Assembly (NCBI GenBank): GCA_020848075.1
Contig: JADLAV010000061.1
Span: 150,922-214,921, forward strand
Origin: Burkholderiales bacterium
Lineage (GTDB): Bacteria; Pseudomonadota; Gammaproteobacteria; Burkholderiales; SG8-39
Direction: 5' to 3'
DNA: 64,000 nucleotides
A model generated the notes under the pieces. It did no database searches and was not told the DNA's origin. It worked only from the letters and a program-made list of their open reading frames with translations. Positions 1-7,555 of the stretch are shown here, in pieces (within the stretch, counting starts at the first letter, position 1; every line of letters starts with the position of its first letter). Position numbers and translations under genes: made by a program.

Positions 1-48
1 ATCCGAACGTTATTCGGCTACAGAAGAGGTAGGTGGGCTGGAGAAGCT

Positions 49-86
49 GTCGCAACCGCAGTTTCTCCCGCTGCGGTTGTTGCGAC
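49..86. repeat. Imperfect hairpin
   Basis: GTCGCAA and CCGCAG (49-61) pair with CTGCGG and TTGCGAC downstream (71-86), leaving a three-base bulge and a nine-base loop. No T-run follows, so a terminator is not supported. I see no gene in 1-227; the stretch also carries GTTA at 9-12, discussed with the attC-like repeats. Confidence 0.4.
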
Positions 87-227
87 CGGTGTCCTTGACA
101 CTTGGGTGTTGCCCTTGTCTCGCCGAAAGCGCCGAAGCGCTGCACCCGGCGTCCTTCGGCCGGCGCTTGCAGGATGGAAGTCTGTTCTTCGCCTTGGTAA
201 CGAGTTGAAAGACCGGAGGTCGACCGA

Positions 228-485
228 ATGCCATACATCACTGCGGATGCAAGGGCGCGCCTCGACGAAGGCGGCACGCCCGAGACTGCCGGTGAGTTGA
301 ACTACGCGATCACGCGGCTCGTCGACGATTACCTGATGCAGAAAGGGGGCGTCAGGTACGCGCACCTCAACGAAGTCGTGGGGGCGCTGGAGTGCGCCAA
401 GCTCGAGCTCTATCGGCGCGTCGCCGCCCCCTACGAAGATCGGAAGCTCGCGGAGGCGGGCGACGTCTATCGCTCCCCCGAATAG
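228..485 (+). CDS. DUF6899-like small conserved protein
   Basis: An 85-residue soluble protein of unknown function. The opening MPYITADAR and the segment [15 protein letters not shown] resemble the small DUF6899 family, which I recognise only by pattern. It has no signal peptide or membrane segment and is predicted mostly helical. The ATG at 228 follows a GGAGG-type ribosome site ten bases upstream. It lies upstream of an attC-like inverted repeat, so it may be a cassette-borne gene; such small orphan proteins are common in cassettes and phages. No biochemical role can be assigned. Confidence 0.6.
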   Translation: MPYITADARARLDEGGTPETAGELNYAITRLVDDYLMQKGGVRYAHLNEVVGALECAKLELYRRVAAPYEDRKLAEAGDVYRSPE

Positions 486-509
486 GCGGGCTTGCCGTCG
501 AGCGATGCC

Positions 510-602
510 TGACGCCCGCGGCAGCCGGAGTCCCCGTGAGCTGCGCTTACGGATCCCCTCGTCGCTTCGCTCTCCGGCGGCCTGTTGCGCGGTGCGTTAG
601 AA
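510..602 (+). repeat. attC-like imperfect inverted repeat 1
   Basis: TGACGC-CCGCG at 510-520 pairs with CGCGG-T-GCGTTA at 588-599 (one bulged T, one G-T wobble), and GCCGGAG at 524-530 pairs with CTCCGGC at 572-578. This gives two nested stems about 93 bp apart end to end, ending in GTTAGAA just four bases before the next gene's ATG. Integron attC sites have this layout (57-141 bp, ending GTTRRRY), but the expected AAC of the 5' box is GAC here. An ordinary intergenic hairpin is the alternative. Confidence 0.4.
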
Positions 603-605
603 CTC

Positions 606-1535
606 ATGTCGAACACGCGCGACGAGAATCTCGGCTATCTGCTCGGGGTCATCGCGGTCGTTGCGTTTGCGATGACGCTCCCGGCCACGCGCGCTGCCGT
701 TCGCGCATTCGATCCCGTATTCGTCGGTCTCGGCCGGGCGCTCGGTGCGGCGGTCCTGGCGGGTCTCTTCCTGCTGCTCGCCCGGCAGCGTGCGCCCTCG
801 CGCGAAGAGCTGAAGGGCCTCGTCGTCGTCGCAGCGGGGGTCGTGGTGGGCTTTCCGCTGCTTACCGCCTGGGCAATGCGCCACGTCGACGCGTCGCACG
901 GCGGTGTCGTGCTCGGGGTTCTTCCCCTGGCAACTGCGGCGGCGGGCGCCTGGTTCTCCGGAGAGCGCCCCTCGACCCGCTTCTGGGTCTGCGCACTCGC
1001 CGGGATGGCGCTCGTCGTTGGCTATGCGATCACGCGGTCGAGGGGAGCCCTCGACTGGGCGGACGTCGCGCTCCTCGGCGCCATCGCCAGCGCTGGCATC
1101 GGGTACGCCGAGGGCGCCCGCCTCTCCAGGACGCTCGGCGGCTTGCAGGTGATCTCGTGGGCGCTCGTCCTCTCCGCACCGCTGCTCATCGTTCCCGTGT
1201 TGCTGTCCGCGCCGCCGACCATTCGTTTGCCGGTGGAGTCGTGGGCCGGCTTCATCTACGTCACGGTGATCAGCCAATTTCTCGGTTTCGTTCCCTGGTA
1301 CCGCGGGCTCGCGCTCGGAGGCATTGCGAAGGTCGGCCAGACCCAGCTGTTGCAGCCGTTCTTGACGATCCTCGCTTCAGTGCTGCTCCTGGGCGAGGAG
1401 AGCGATGTTCTCACTTGGGCCGTCGCCGGTCTGGTCATGGTCGTGGTCGCAATCGGCAAGACGACGCCGGTCACGCGCGTGAGGCCCGACTCTCCATTGC
1501 AGCCGACCGGCCGCAAGCGGTCGGCGCACGAATGA
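606..1535 (+). CDS. EamA/DMT-family permease
   Basis: A 309-residue inner-membrane protein with about ten hydrophobic helices in two five-helix halves, the usual size and layout of drug/metabolite transporter (EamA) exporters. The C-terminal half holds the typical segment GGIAKVGQTQLLQPFLTI. The ATG at 606 is preferred over an upstream TTG at 585 because it starts directly before the first helix. Substrate is unknown. The last residues (SPLQPTGRKRSAHE) are hydrophilic, do not belong to the fold, and are encoded by a perfect 8-bp hairpin (GCCGACCG/CGGTCGGC), suggesting that a repeat supplies the stop region. An attC-like repeat lies on each side. Confidence 0.88.
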   Translation: MSNTRDENLGYLLGVIAVVAFAMTLPATRAAVRAFDPVFVGLGRALGAAVLAGLFLLLARQRAPSREELKGLVVVAAGVVVGFPLLTAWAMRHVDASHGGVVLGVLPLATAAAGAWFSGERPSTRFWVCALAGMALVVGYAITRSRGALDWADVALLGAIASAGIGYAEGARLSRTLGGLQVISWALVLSAPLLIVPVLLSAPPTIRLPVESWAGFIYVTVISQFLGFVPWYRGLALGGIAKVGQTQLLQPFLTILASVLLLGEESDVLTWAVAGLVMVVVAIGKTTPVTRVRPDSPLQPTGRKRSAHE

Positions 1536-1540
1536 GCGCG

Positions 1541-1613
1541 TGACGCCGCAGGGAACTCGCCATGCTTCGGCGCGATGTCAGCCTTTGCGCTCGGGCGATC
1601 TCAAGCGTTATAT
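1541..1613 (+). repeat. attC-like imperfect inverted repeat 2
   Basis: TGACGC (1541-1546) and CTCGCC (1556-1561) face GGCGAT (1594-1599) and GCGTTA (1605-1610). The 3' boxes are separated by five bases, as between the L and R boxes of attC sites. The outer boxes TGACGC and GCGTTA are identical to those of the repeat at 510-602, and the next gene starts 19 bases after the element. The GAC in place of AAC and the absence of an integrase gene in this window keep confidence moderate. Confidence 0.4.
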
Positions 1614-1631
1614 TCCTCTTTCGAGGCGCGC

Positions 1632-2030
1632 ATGAAACGCGGCAAATCGTTCTGGCTCAGGCTTTCCCTGCTCGCGAGCTTCCTTGCTGTCGGGATTCCG
1701 TACTGGCTCGTACCGTATAACACCATCAAGCTGCCGTACGCGCTCCTGCATCCCGGTCTGTTCGTTGCCGCTGCTGCGGCGCTGTTGCTGTGCATGTACC
1801 GCCTCGCGTCATTCTGGCGGTCCACCGGCATGGTGACGCTATCGGTCGGCGCGTCGGTCTTCGCCCGCGTGCTGGTGGATGGCATGCGAGATCCTACCTC
1901 CCACAACCTGTGGCCGTTCGAAGTCGTCATCGCATTGGTGGTCGGTTTCGCCTGCGCGCTGCCGGGCGCGATCGTCGGCAGCCTGATCGCCCGGTGGGTG
2001 ATAAATCGTTCGGGAGATGCGCAGTCATGA
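1632..2030 (+). CDS. Small integral membrane protein, unknown
   Basis: 132 residues beginning MKRGKSFWLRL, with about four hydrophobic helices and a basic N-terminus, so inserted in the inner membrane. I do not recognise a family. An in-frame ATG at 1575 would add 19 polar residues and lies inside the attC-like repeat, so 1632 is preferred. Its stop overlaps the ATG of the next gene (ATGA), implying translational coupling with the two small membrane proteins downstream. Confidence 0.65.
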   Translation: MKRGKSFWLRLSLLASFLAVGIPYWLVPYNTIKLPYALLHPGLFVAAAAALLLCMYRLASFWRSTGMVTLSVGASVFARVLVDGMRDPTSHNLWPFEVVIALVVGFACALPGAIVGSLIARWVINRSGDAQS

Positions 2031-2269
2031 GCCGAACCGAAGAAGCGGTTCTACGCCGGTTTTCGGGATTGAAAATCGTGTTCTGGAGCCTCGCGCTCGG
2101 AGCCGCGGGCGTGGCGCCTCTGCTGCTCTACATTGCGTTCGGCCCGGCCGACGGGAATCCGATCGGGCTCGGCCTCCTGGCGGCGCTCGCCGTGCCCGTC
2201 GGCGCAGTCGGCGCCGGCATAGGCCTCATCAAAATGCTGGTCGAGTATTTCACCGGCCGCAGGGACTGA
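2027..2269 (+). CDS. Small two-helix membrane protein
   Basis: 80 residues, starting MSRTEEAVLRRFSGLK, then two hydrophobic helices and a short basic tail (EYFTGRRD). The start codon overlaps the previous stop by four bases, which fixes the start. No family is recognised. It is likely a partner of the flanking membrane proteins, but that is inferred only from coupling. Confidence 0.6.
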   Translation: MSRTEEAVLRRFSGLKIVFWSLALGAAGVAPLLLYIAFGPADGNPIGLGLLAALAVPVGAVGAGIGLIKMLVEYFTGRRD

Positions 2270-2272
2270 GTC

Positions 2273-2455
2273 ATGTTCAAGGTGTTGGGGTTCCTGGTCG
2301 GTCTGTACACCCTGTACGCTGCGGTGACGGGCGAGGTGAACGCAAAATCCGGCGCATGGGGCAGAACGGTATCGCGAGCCGAGTCGCCGGAATACTTCTG
2401 GGTCGTGATCGCGATCTATGCGGGCCTCGCGCTCGCGTTGATCACCGTCTTCTGA
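2273..2455 (+). CDS. Small membrane protein, unknown
   Basis: 60 residues with a hydrophobic helix at each end (FKVLGFLVGLYTLYAAVTG and YFWVVIAIYAGLALALITVF) joined by a polar loop. It begins three bases after the previous stop, the third gene of a small operon. The composition is clearly that of a membrane protein; no function can be given. Confidence 0.55.
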   Translation: MFKVLGFLVGLYTLYAAVTGEVNAKSGAWGRTVSRAESPEYFWVVIAIYAGLALALITVF

Positions 2456-2475
2456 GGATATTCCGCGGCACGATG

Positions 2476-2491
2476 GCCCGCCCAGGCGGGC
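2476..2491. terminator. Terminator-like hairpin between convergent genes
   Basis: GCCCGCC-CA-GGCGGGC forms a perfect seven-base-pair stem in the 49-bp gap between the small membrane gene and the convergent dctM. No T-run on either strand, so intrinsic termination is only suggested by position. Confidence 0.3.
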
Positions 2492-2504
2492 GCCACCGTC
2501 GAGC

Positions 2505-3821
2505 CTAGTGCGCCGCGCCCATGAGATGGTCCGGCAGCCAGGTGGCGATTCCGGGGAATATGCACAGGATCACGATGGCGAGGAACATGCAGAGCACGTA
2601 GGGAATGGTGCCCCACATAACCCTGGTGACCGGCACGTCCGGTGCGATCGAGTTGACGATGTAGATGTTGAGGCCGACCGGCGGGTGAATCAGGCCGACC
2701 TCCATGTTGATGGTGAGGATCACGCCGAACCACACCGGGTCGAACCCCGCGGCGCGCACGATGGGCAGGAGGATCGGGCTCGCCATGAGGATGATCGCCG
2801 CGGGCGGGATGAAGAAGCCGCACACCAGCAGGAACACGTTGATGATGCCCATGAGCACCCAGCGATTGACGTGCATGTCGGCGATCGCCTGGGCGAGCGT
2901 CTGCGTGAGGTAGAGCGAGGTCAGCACGTAGCCGAACAGCACCGCTGCGGCGATGATGGTGAGGATCATCACCGATTCGCGCATGGTGTCGCGCAGGATC
3001 GCCCACCAGTCCCTCGCCTTCCACATGCGATAGATCACCACCGCGAGCGCCACGCACAGCGCCGCGCCTACGCCGGCCGCCTCCGACGGCGTCGCCAGGC
3101 CGCCATACAGGGCGTAGATCACGCCGACGATGATGGCGATGAAGGGCGCGATCTTCGGGATCGCCTGGAGTTTCTCGCGCCAGCTGTAGCGGAAGTGCGC
3201 CGCGTGCGCGCGGAATCCCCGCTTCCAGATGATGAACAGCGTCCACAGCATGAAGAGCCCCGTGAGCATCAGCCCGGGCAGCACACCGGCGAGGAAGAGC
3301 CGCCCGATCGAGGTCTCGGTTGCGATGCCGTACAGGATGAAGGTGATCGATGGCGGGATCAGGATGCCGAGCGTGCCGCCGGCGCAGATCGAGCCCGTCG
3401 CGACGTCGTCCGGGTAGCCGCGCCGGCGCATCTCGGGAATGCCCATCTTGCCGATCGCCGCGCAGCACGCGGGCGAGGAGCCGGTGAGCGCGGCGAAGAT
3501 CGCGCAGGCGCCGAGGTTGGAGATCGCCAGCCCGCCCGGAACGCGGTAGAGCCAGCGGTCGAGCGCCTCGTACAGGTCCCTGCCCGCGGGCGAGGAGCCG
3601 ATCGCCGCGCCCATCATGACGAACATCGGGATCGACACCAGGGTGAAATCGTTCAATCCCGAGTAGAAGGTCTCGGCGACGACCTGCAGCGCGTCGAAGC
3701 CCTGGAAGATGAGCAGGAAGACGAGCGACACCGCCCCCAGGCCGAACGCGACCGGCGCCCCGGACAGCAGCACGGCGAGCGTGGCGACGAGGACCACCGT
3801 GCCCTGGAGGGTCGGGCTCAT
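2505..3821 (-). CDS. dctM: TRAP transporter large permease (DctM type)
   Basis: A 438-residue inner-membrane subunit of a tripartite ATP-independent periplasmic transporter, which carries the sodium- or proton-coupled transport path. It begins MSPTLQGTVVLVATLAVLL and has about twelve helices. Recognisable DctM segments are GAAIGSSPAGRDLY, the glycine-rich LTGSSPACCAAIG, GGTLGILIPPSITFILYG and HPPVGLNIY near the C-terminus. The start at 3821 overlaps the end of dctQ by four bases. Together with dctQ and dctP it forms a complete importer; the substrate is not visible from sequence, though such systems usually take organic acids. Confidence 0.95.
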   Translation of the reverse strand: MSPTLQGTVVLVATLAVLLSGAPVAFGLGAVSLVFLLIFQGFDALQVVAETFYSGLNDFTLVSIPMFVMMGAAIGSSPAGRDLYEALDRWLYRVPGGLAISNLGACAIFAALTGSSPACCAAIGKMGIPEMRRRGYPDDVATGSICAGGTLGILIPPSITFILYGIATETSIGRLFLAGVLPGLMLTGLFMLWTLFIIWKRGFRAHAAHFRYSWREKLQAIPKIAPFIAIIVGVIYALYGGLATPSEAAGVGAALCVALAVVIYRMWKARDWWAILRDTMRESVMILTIIAAAVLFGYVLTSLYLTQTLAQAIADMHVNRWVLMGIINVFLLVCGFFIPPAAIILMASPILLPIVRAAGFDPVWFGVILTINMEVGLIHPPVGLNIYIVNSIAPDVPVTRVMWGTIPYVLCMFLAIVILCIFPGIATWLPDHLMGAAH

Positions 3822-4369
3822 TCGCGCAACCGGTCCGCGCCGAGGCCGAAAGGCGGCGTGCGCCCGGTGACCAGGCAGATGAGCTCGGCGACGTACTGCA
3901 GCACGAGCAGCCCGAGACCGATGGGCATCGCGGCGTACGGGATCCACAGCCGCGCGCGCCATACCGTGTCGGAGCGCCAGTTCTTCGTCCAGGCCTCGTG
4001 CCAGTACAACGTGCCGAGGACGAACAGCACGACGCAGAACGCGAGCGCGAGGAGCGTGGTGAACAGCGCGAGCCCGAACCGGGCGCGCGGCCCGACGTAG
4101 AGCGGCAGCACGTCGACGTTCACGTGGCCGCGGGTCATGAGCACGTAGGCGCTCCCGACGAACGTCGCGGCCACCACGCAGTAGGTGACGGCGTCGATCT
4201 GCCACACGGTGTTGCGTCCGAGCACGTAGCGCTCGATCACCATGTCGCAGATCGCCAGCACGCCGAAGGCGATCAGGCCGGCGGCGACGGCGCCGGACAC
4301 GCGCGATAGCATGCGGACGGCCCGGACGTAGCCGTCGACCATCCCGCCGCGGCGGGTTCGCCTCCTCAT
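3818..4369 (-). CDS. dctQ: TRAP transporter small permease (DctQ type)
   Basis: 183 residues with four hydrophobic helices, the small membrane subunit that pairs with DctM. The segment ADVxxR-like ICDMVIERYVLGRNTVWQ and the TRGHVNVD motif are typical of DctQ. The N-terminal MRRRTRRGG is strongly basic; MVDGYVRAV nine codons in is an alternative start. It ends in a four-base overlap with dctM and follows dctP by ten bases, so the three genes form one transcript. Confidence 0.93.
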   Translation of the reverse strand: MRRRTRRGGMVDGYVRAVRMLSRVSGAVAAGLIAFGVLAICDMVIERYVLGRNTVWQIDAVTYCVVAATFVGSAYVLMTRGHVNVDVLPLYVGPRARFGLALFTTLLALAFCVVLFVLGTLYWHEAWTKNWRSDTVWRARLWIPYAAMPIGLGLLVLQYVAELICLVTGRTPPFGLGADRLRE

Positions 4370-4379
4370 GCGCGCCGGC

Positions 4380-5384
4380 TTACTTGACCGACAGCGCCTC
4401 GTCGATCAGCCTCTGGCCGTCGGGGACTTCCTTGGCGAACCTCGCGAACGAGCTCTTCTTCGCCACCTCGATCCAGGCCTCGTATTCCGCATCGCTCAGG
4501 GTCACAACCTTGACATTGTGGGTCTCGAAGGTCTTGATCGCCTCGGCGTTCACGGCGTCGGCCTTGCTCTCGTAGTACGCCTGCGCCGCCTCGCCGGCCT
4601 TGATGATCGCGGCCTGCTGGGCCTTGTTCAGCCGGTTGAAGCTCTTCTTCGACATCAGCACCGGCTCGTACATGAACCACAGCGCGTTGACGCCCGGCGC
4701 GGTGAGGCACTTGGTCACTTCATAGAGGCGCATCGAGGCGAAGCTGCCGAGGCTCGTGTCGGTGCCGTTCACGACGCCGGTCTGGAAGGCGTTGTAGAGC
4801 TCGTTGGACGGTGGGCTGACGATGCTCGCGCCTGCCGCCTGCCACATCGCGGCGAAAGTCGGGCCCGCGGCGCGAAACTTGACGCCCTTCAGATCGCCCG
4901 GCTTGGTGATGCACGCCTGGTTGGAGGCCATCCCCCCGGCGAACCAGGCATCGGAGAGCACCATCACCCCGTGCTTCTCGATCACCGCGCGGATGTCCTT
5001 CATGAACTGCGAGCGGTTGACGCGCTTGGCGCGCTCCTGGCTGCGGATCAGGCCGGGCATCAGCGTGGCGCTGAATTCTGGCACCTTGCCGCTCGCGTAA
5101 TCGAGGGGAAACAGCGAGATGTCGAGCTGGCCGTTGACCATCGCGTTCCACTGGTCGTTCGCCTTGAAGAGCGAGGCGCCGGGATAGACCTGGATGTCGA
5201 GCCCGACCCCCGCGGCCTTCGCGTCCTTGGCGATCAACTGCACCATGTCGTCGCGCACATCGCCCTTTCCTCCCGGGAACTGGTGCGAGGCGCGCAGGAC
5301 GAGATCGGCCGCGAACGCGGCGTTCACGAGGGCGCCCGCCGCGACGAGCGCGGCAACGACGCGAATCTTGCGGAGACTAGCCAT
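4380..5384 (-). CDS. dctP: TRAP transporter periplasmic binding protein (DctP type)
   Basis: 334 residues with a signal peptide (about 25 residues, ending NAAFA-A), exported to the periplasm where it captures the substrate for the DctQM permease. DctP hallmarks include RASHQFPGGKGD, QVYPGASLFK, the substrate-carboxylate-binding region LKGVKFRAAGP and the N-A-F-Q-T-G-V-V-N-G segment. First gene of the minus-strand dctPQM operon. The ligand is unknown; the Arg in KFRAAG suggests a carboxylate. Confidence 0.94.
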   Translation of the reverse strand: MASLRKIRVVAALVAAGALVNAAFAADLVLRASHQFPGGKGDVRDDMVQLIAKDAKAAGVGLDIQVYPGASLFKANDQWNAMVNGQLDISLFPLDYASGKVPEFSATLMPGLIRSQERAKRVNRSQFMKDIRAVIEKHGVMVLSDAWFAGGMASNQACITKPGDLKGVKFRAAGPTFAAMWQAAGASIVSPPSNELYNAFQTGVVNGTDTSLGSFASMRLYEVTKCLTAPGVNALWFMYEPVLMSKKSFNRLNKAQQAAIIKAGEAAQAYYESKADAVNAEAIKTFETHNVKVVTLSDAEYEAWIEVAKKSSFARFAKEVPDGQRLIDEALSVK

Positions 5385-5476
5385 TCTTCCCCCCTCCTTG
5401 TCGTTGGTAACAGACGAGCTGCCTTGCGGAACGCTAGTTTACTCGCTGCCGGGACCGCTCAGGAACCTCTGCTTGA

Positions 5477-5552
5477 GTCATCCCCGGGAAGGCGGGGATC
5501 CAGCAAGTCGTTGAATGACCTCGAACTGGATTCCCGCCTGCGCGGGAATGAC
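5477..5552. repeat. Dispersed palindromic repeat
   Basis: GTCATCCCCGGG...GGGGATCCAG is followed after 24 bases by its mirror CTGGATTCCCGC...GCGGGAATGAC. This paired CTGGATTCCCG/GGGAATGAC palindrome is a familiar extragenic repeat of proteobacterial genomes. It occupies the 392-bp gap between divergent dctP and the ABM-domain gene; I see no gene in the rest of that gap. Confidence 0.7.
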
Positions 5553-5776
5553 GAGGTTCTTCGGAGTCTCCCTCACACGCCCCGCGCAAGGCGGCGGTTT
5601 GCAGGGCCGGGGTGATTTGCGCAGGAGCGATCATCGGGTCGATGGCGGTCTCGCGGTGCGCCCCGCGTACGCAATTGTCCTTCACGCCGACGTGGGAAAA
5701 GCTCCCGCCGGTCGCCAGAATCCGCGCGGGCTGGTAAATTGAACCGCTGGATGTTCCGGATCGAACGGAGGTGAAA

Positions 5777-6142
5777 ATGTTCGCAGTGATCTTCGAGGTC
5801 CATCCGACCGAATCGGGCAAGGGCGAATATCTCTCCATCGCGGCGAGGTTGCGCGAGATCCTGAAGGATCTTCCCGGCTTCGTCTCGGTCGAGAGATTCG
5901 AAAGCATCACGGACCAGAGCAAGCTGCTGAGCCTGTCCTTCTGGGAAAGCGAAGAGGCCATCGACAAGTGGCGCAACGTGGTCGAACACAGGATTGCGCA
6001 GCAAAAGGGCAAGCGGGAGCTGTTCAGGAAGTACCGGATCCGGGTGGCACGCGTCCTGCGCGATTACACCGAGTCCGAGCGTACTCACGCGCCGTCCGAT
6101 TTGAAGGCCGAGTTCGCGGGCTCTCATCCGAAGGGCGCCTGA
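5777..6142 (+). CDS. ABM-domain (antibiotic biosynthesis monooxygenase-like) protein
   Basis: 121 residues with a dimeric ferredoxin-like ABM fold: MFAVIFEVHPTESGKGEYLS, then LPGFVSVERFESITD and SLSFWESEEAIDKWRN. Such small cytoplasmic proteins act as cofactor-free oxygenases or stress-linked enzymes; the exact reaction is unknown. The ATG at 5777 directly follows a GGAGGTGAAA ribosome site, so the GTG two codons earlier is not needed. A single-gene unit upstream of aprMBA with a 144-bp gap that holds an inverted repeat. Confidence 0.8.
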   Translation: MFAVIFEVHPTESGKGEYLSIAARLREILKDLPGFVSVERFESITDQSKLLSLSFWESEEAIDKWRNVVEHRIAQQKGKRELFRKYRIRVARVLRDYTESERTHAPSDLKAEFAGSHPKGA

Positions 6143-6187
6143 ACGGAACGGCCGGCGCGCAGCCGACCGACTTGGCTGTGCGGCGGG

Positions 6188-6210
6188 ATGAAGTTTCAAA
6201 TACACTTCAT
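6188..6210. promoter_or_regulatory. Inverted repeat upstream of aprM, candidate operator
   Basis: ATGAAGT (6188-6194), nine bases, ACTTCAT (6204-6210), an exact 7-bp dyad in an AT-rich island 77 bp before aprM. Position and symmetry suit a dimeric regulator of the aprMBA operon. No known consensus is recognised. Confidence 0.35.
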
Positions 6211-6286
6211 GGCCAGATAGCTCGTTTTCGTCCGCCCGCCGTTCGGCCGGCGCCTGCGATGGCCGCCTCCATGGAGGAGCTATACC

Positions 6287-7063
6287 GTGCTAACCACCAA
6301 TCCGTTCGCCGGACTCGCGGCGTCCATCTCGCCCGGAGTCATGCAGTGCTACGTCGTCCTCATGGTCGTTCTGGTGGTGTTGGGAACGCTGGCCGACGTC
6401 GCGCACAAGGGGAGCGCCAAGTACTTCTTCGAGAACCTGCGCAAGTCGAAGAGCAGGAAGGGGGTGAGGCCGGTCGGCGGCGGTGAGTTGCTGTCGATCG
6501 CGGTGCAGACGGCGGTCGTCGACGTCATCACCTCCGGCGAGTTCTGCAACCCGCGCCGCCGCGTGGCGCACTTGCTCACCATGTACGGCTTCGTGATCTA
6601 CTGCGTGACCACGGCGATCATGGTGTTCGCGTACCCGGCGCCGGAGACGCCGGCACCCGCCATCCTGCCGCAGCTCTGGTGGCTCGGCGGGCTGCTGGTC
6701 TGCCTGGGCGGGTACTGGTTCTGGTTCTTCATCCGCGTCGACGTCCTCGCGGAGGGACACACCCCCTTCCGCTTCATGCGCGCGGACCTGTTCGTCGTCT
6801 CGCTCGTGGGCAGCGTCACGCTCGGACTGATCTGGGCCGCAGCGGGCGCCGGCGTGGGCGTGCTCTTCGGCCTGTACATCCTCACGACGACGGTGCTCTT
6901 CGGGTCCGTGTTGTGGTCGAAGTTCGCCCACATGTTCTACAAGCCGGCCGCGGCCTTCGAGAAGAGGATGTCCTACGCGAACGGCACGCGCAGCAACCTG
7001 CCCGCGCCGGCCGACAAGCCCGAGACGTTCGGCAGCGCGCGCGAGCTGCCCCGGCACTACTGA
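6287..7063 (+). CDS. aprM: APS reductase membrane anchor AprM
   Basis: 258 residues with about five hydrophobic helices and a short soluble tail. It sits directly in front of aprB and aprA in one orientation, the aprMBA order known from sulfur-oxidising beta- and gammaproteobacteria, where AprM is proposed to dock the soluble AprAB and pass its electrons to the quinone pool. Conserved-looking features are the RRRVAHLLTMYGFVIY helix and the His in SKFAHMF. Identification rests mainly on this context; an HdrE- or QmoC-like cytochrome subunit is the alternative. The ATG at 6287 follows a GGAGGAG ribosome site. Confidence 0.75.
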   Translation: MLTTNPFAGLAASISPGVMQCYVVLMVVLVVLGTLADVAHKGSAKYFFENLRKSKSRKGVRPVGGGELLSIAVQTAVVDVITSGEFCNPRRRVAHLLTMYGFVIYCVTTAIMVFAYPAPETPAPAILPQLWWLGGLLVCLGGYWFWFFIRVDVLAEGHTPFRFMRADLFVVSLVGSVTLGLIWAAAGAGVGVLFGLYILTTTVLFGSVLWSKFAHMFYKPAAAFEKRMSYANGTRSNLPAPADKPETFGSARELPRHY

Positions 7064-7090
7064 ACCGAGTCCCCGGAGGGAAGGAAGACC

Positions 7091-7555
7091 ATGCCGACTT
7101 TCGTCTACATGACCCGGTGCGACGGGTGCGGGCACTGCGTCGACATCTGCCCGTCCGACATCATGCACATCGACAAGACCTACCGGCGTGCACTGAACAT
7201 CGAGCCGAACATGTGCTGGGAGTGCTACTCCTGCGTGAAGGCCTGCCCGATGCAAGCCATCGACTGCCGCGGCTATGCCGACTTCGCCCCGCTCGGCCAC
7301 AGCGTGCGTGCGCTGCGCGAGGAGAAGAAGGGCACGATCGCCTGGAAGATCAGGTTCCGCGACGGCCGCGAGAAGAACTTTCTTTCCCCGATCCGTACGA
7401 CGCCCTGGGGGACGATCAAGGGCCCGGCGGAATACGCTGCCCCGCGCGCGGAGGACTTCAACCGGCAGGAGCTCGCGCACGAGCCCGACTCGCTCAAGAT
7501 CGAGGGCGGACTGCCGGCGCTGCGCCGGGAACAGCTGAAGCAGGGGGTGGTGTGA
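7091..7555 (+). CDS. aprB: Adenylylsulfate (APS) reductase beta subunit
   Basis: 154-residue cytoplasmic iron-sulfur subunit of dissimilatory APS reductase. It carries two [4Fe-4S] clusters: Cys10, 13, 16, 20 (CDGCGHCVDICP) and Cys42, 45, 48, 52 (CWECYSCVKACP). After the ferredoxin domain comes the characteristic AprB tail (WKIRFRDGREKNF, PIRTTPWGTI) that wraps the alpha subunit. In sulfur oxidisers the complex makes APS from sulfite and AMP and sends two electrons on. The stop overlaps the aprA start (TGATG), so the subunits are translationally coupled. Confidence 0.95.
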   Translation: MPTFVYMTRCDGCGHCVDICPSDIMHIDKTYRRALNIEPNMCWECYSCVKACPMQAIDCRGYADFAPLGHSVRALREEKKGTIAWKIRFRDGREKNFLSPIRTTPWGTIKGPAEYAAPRAEDFNRQELAHEPDSLKIEGGLPALRREQLKQGVV

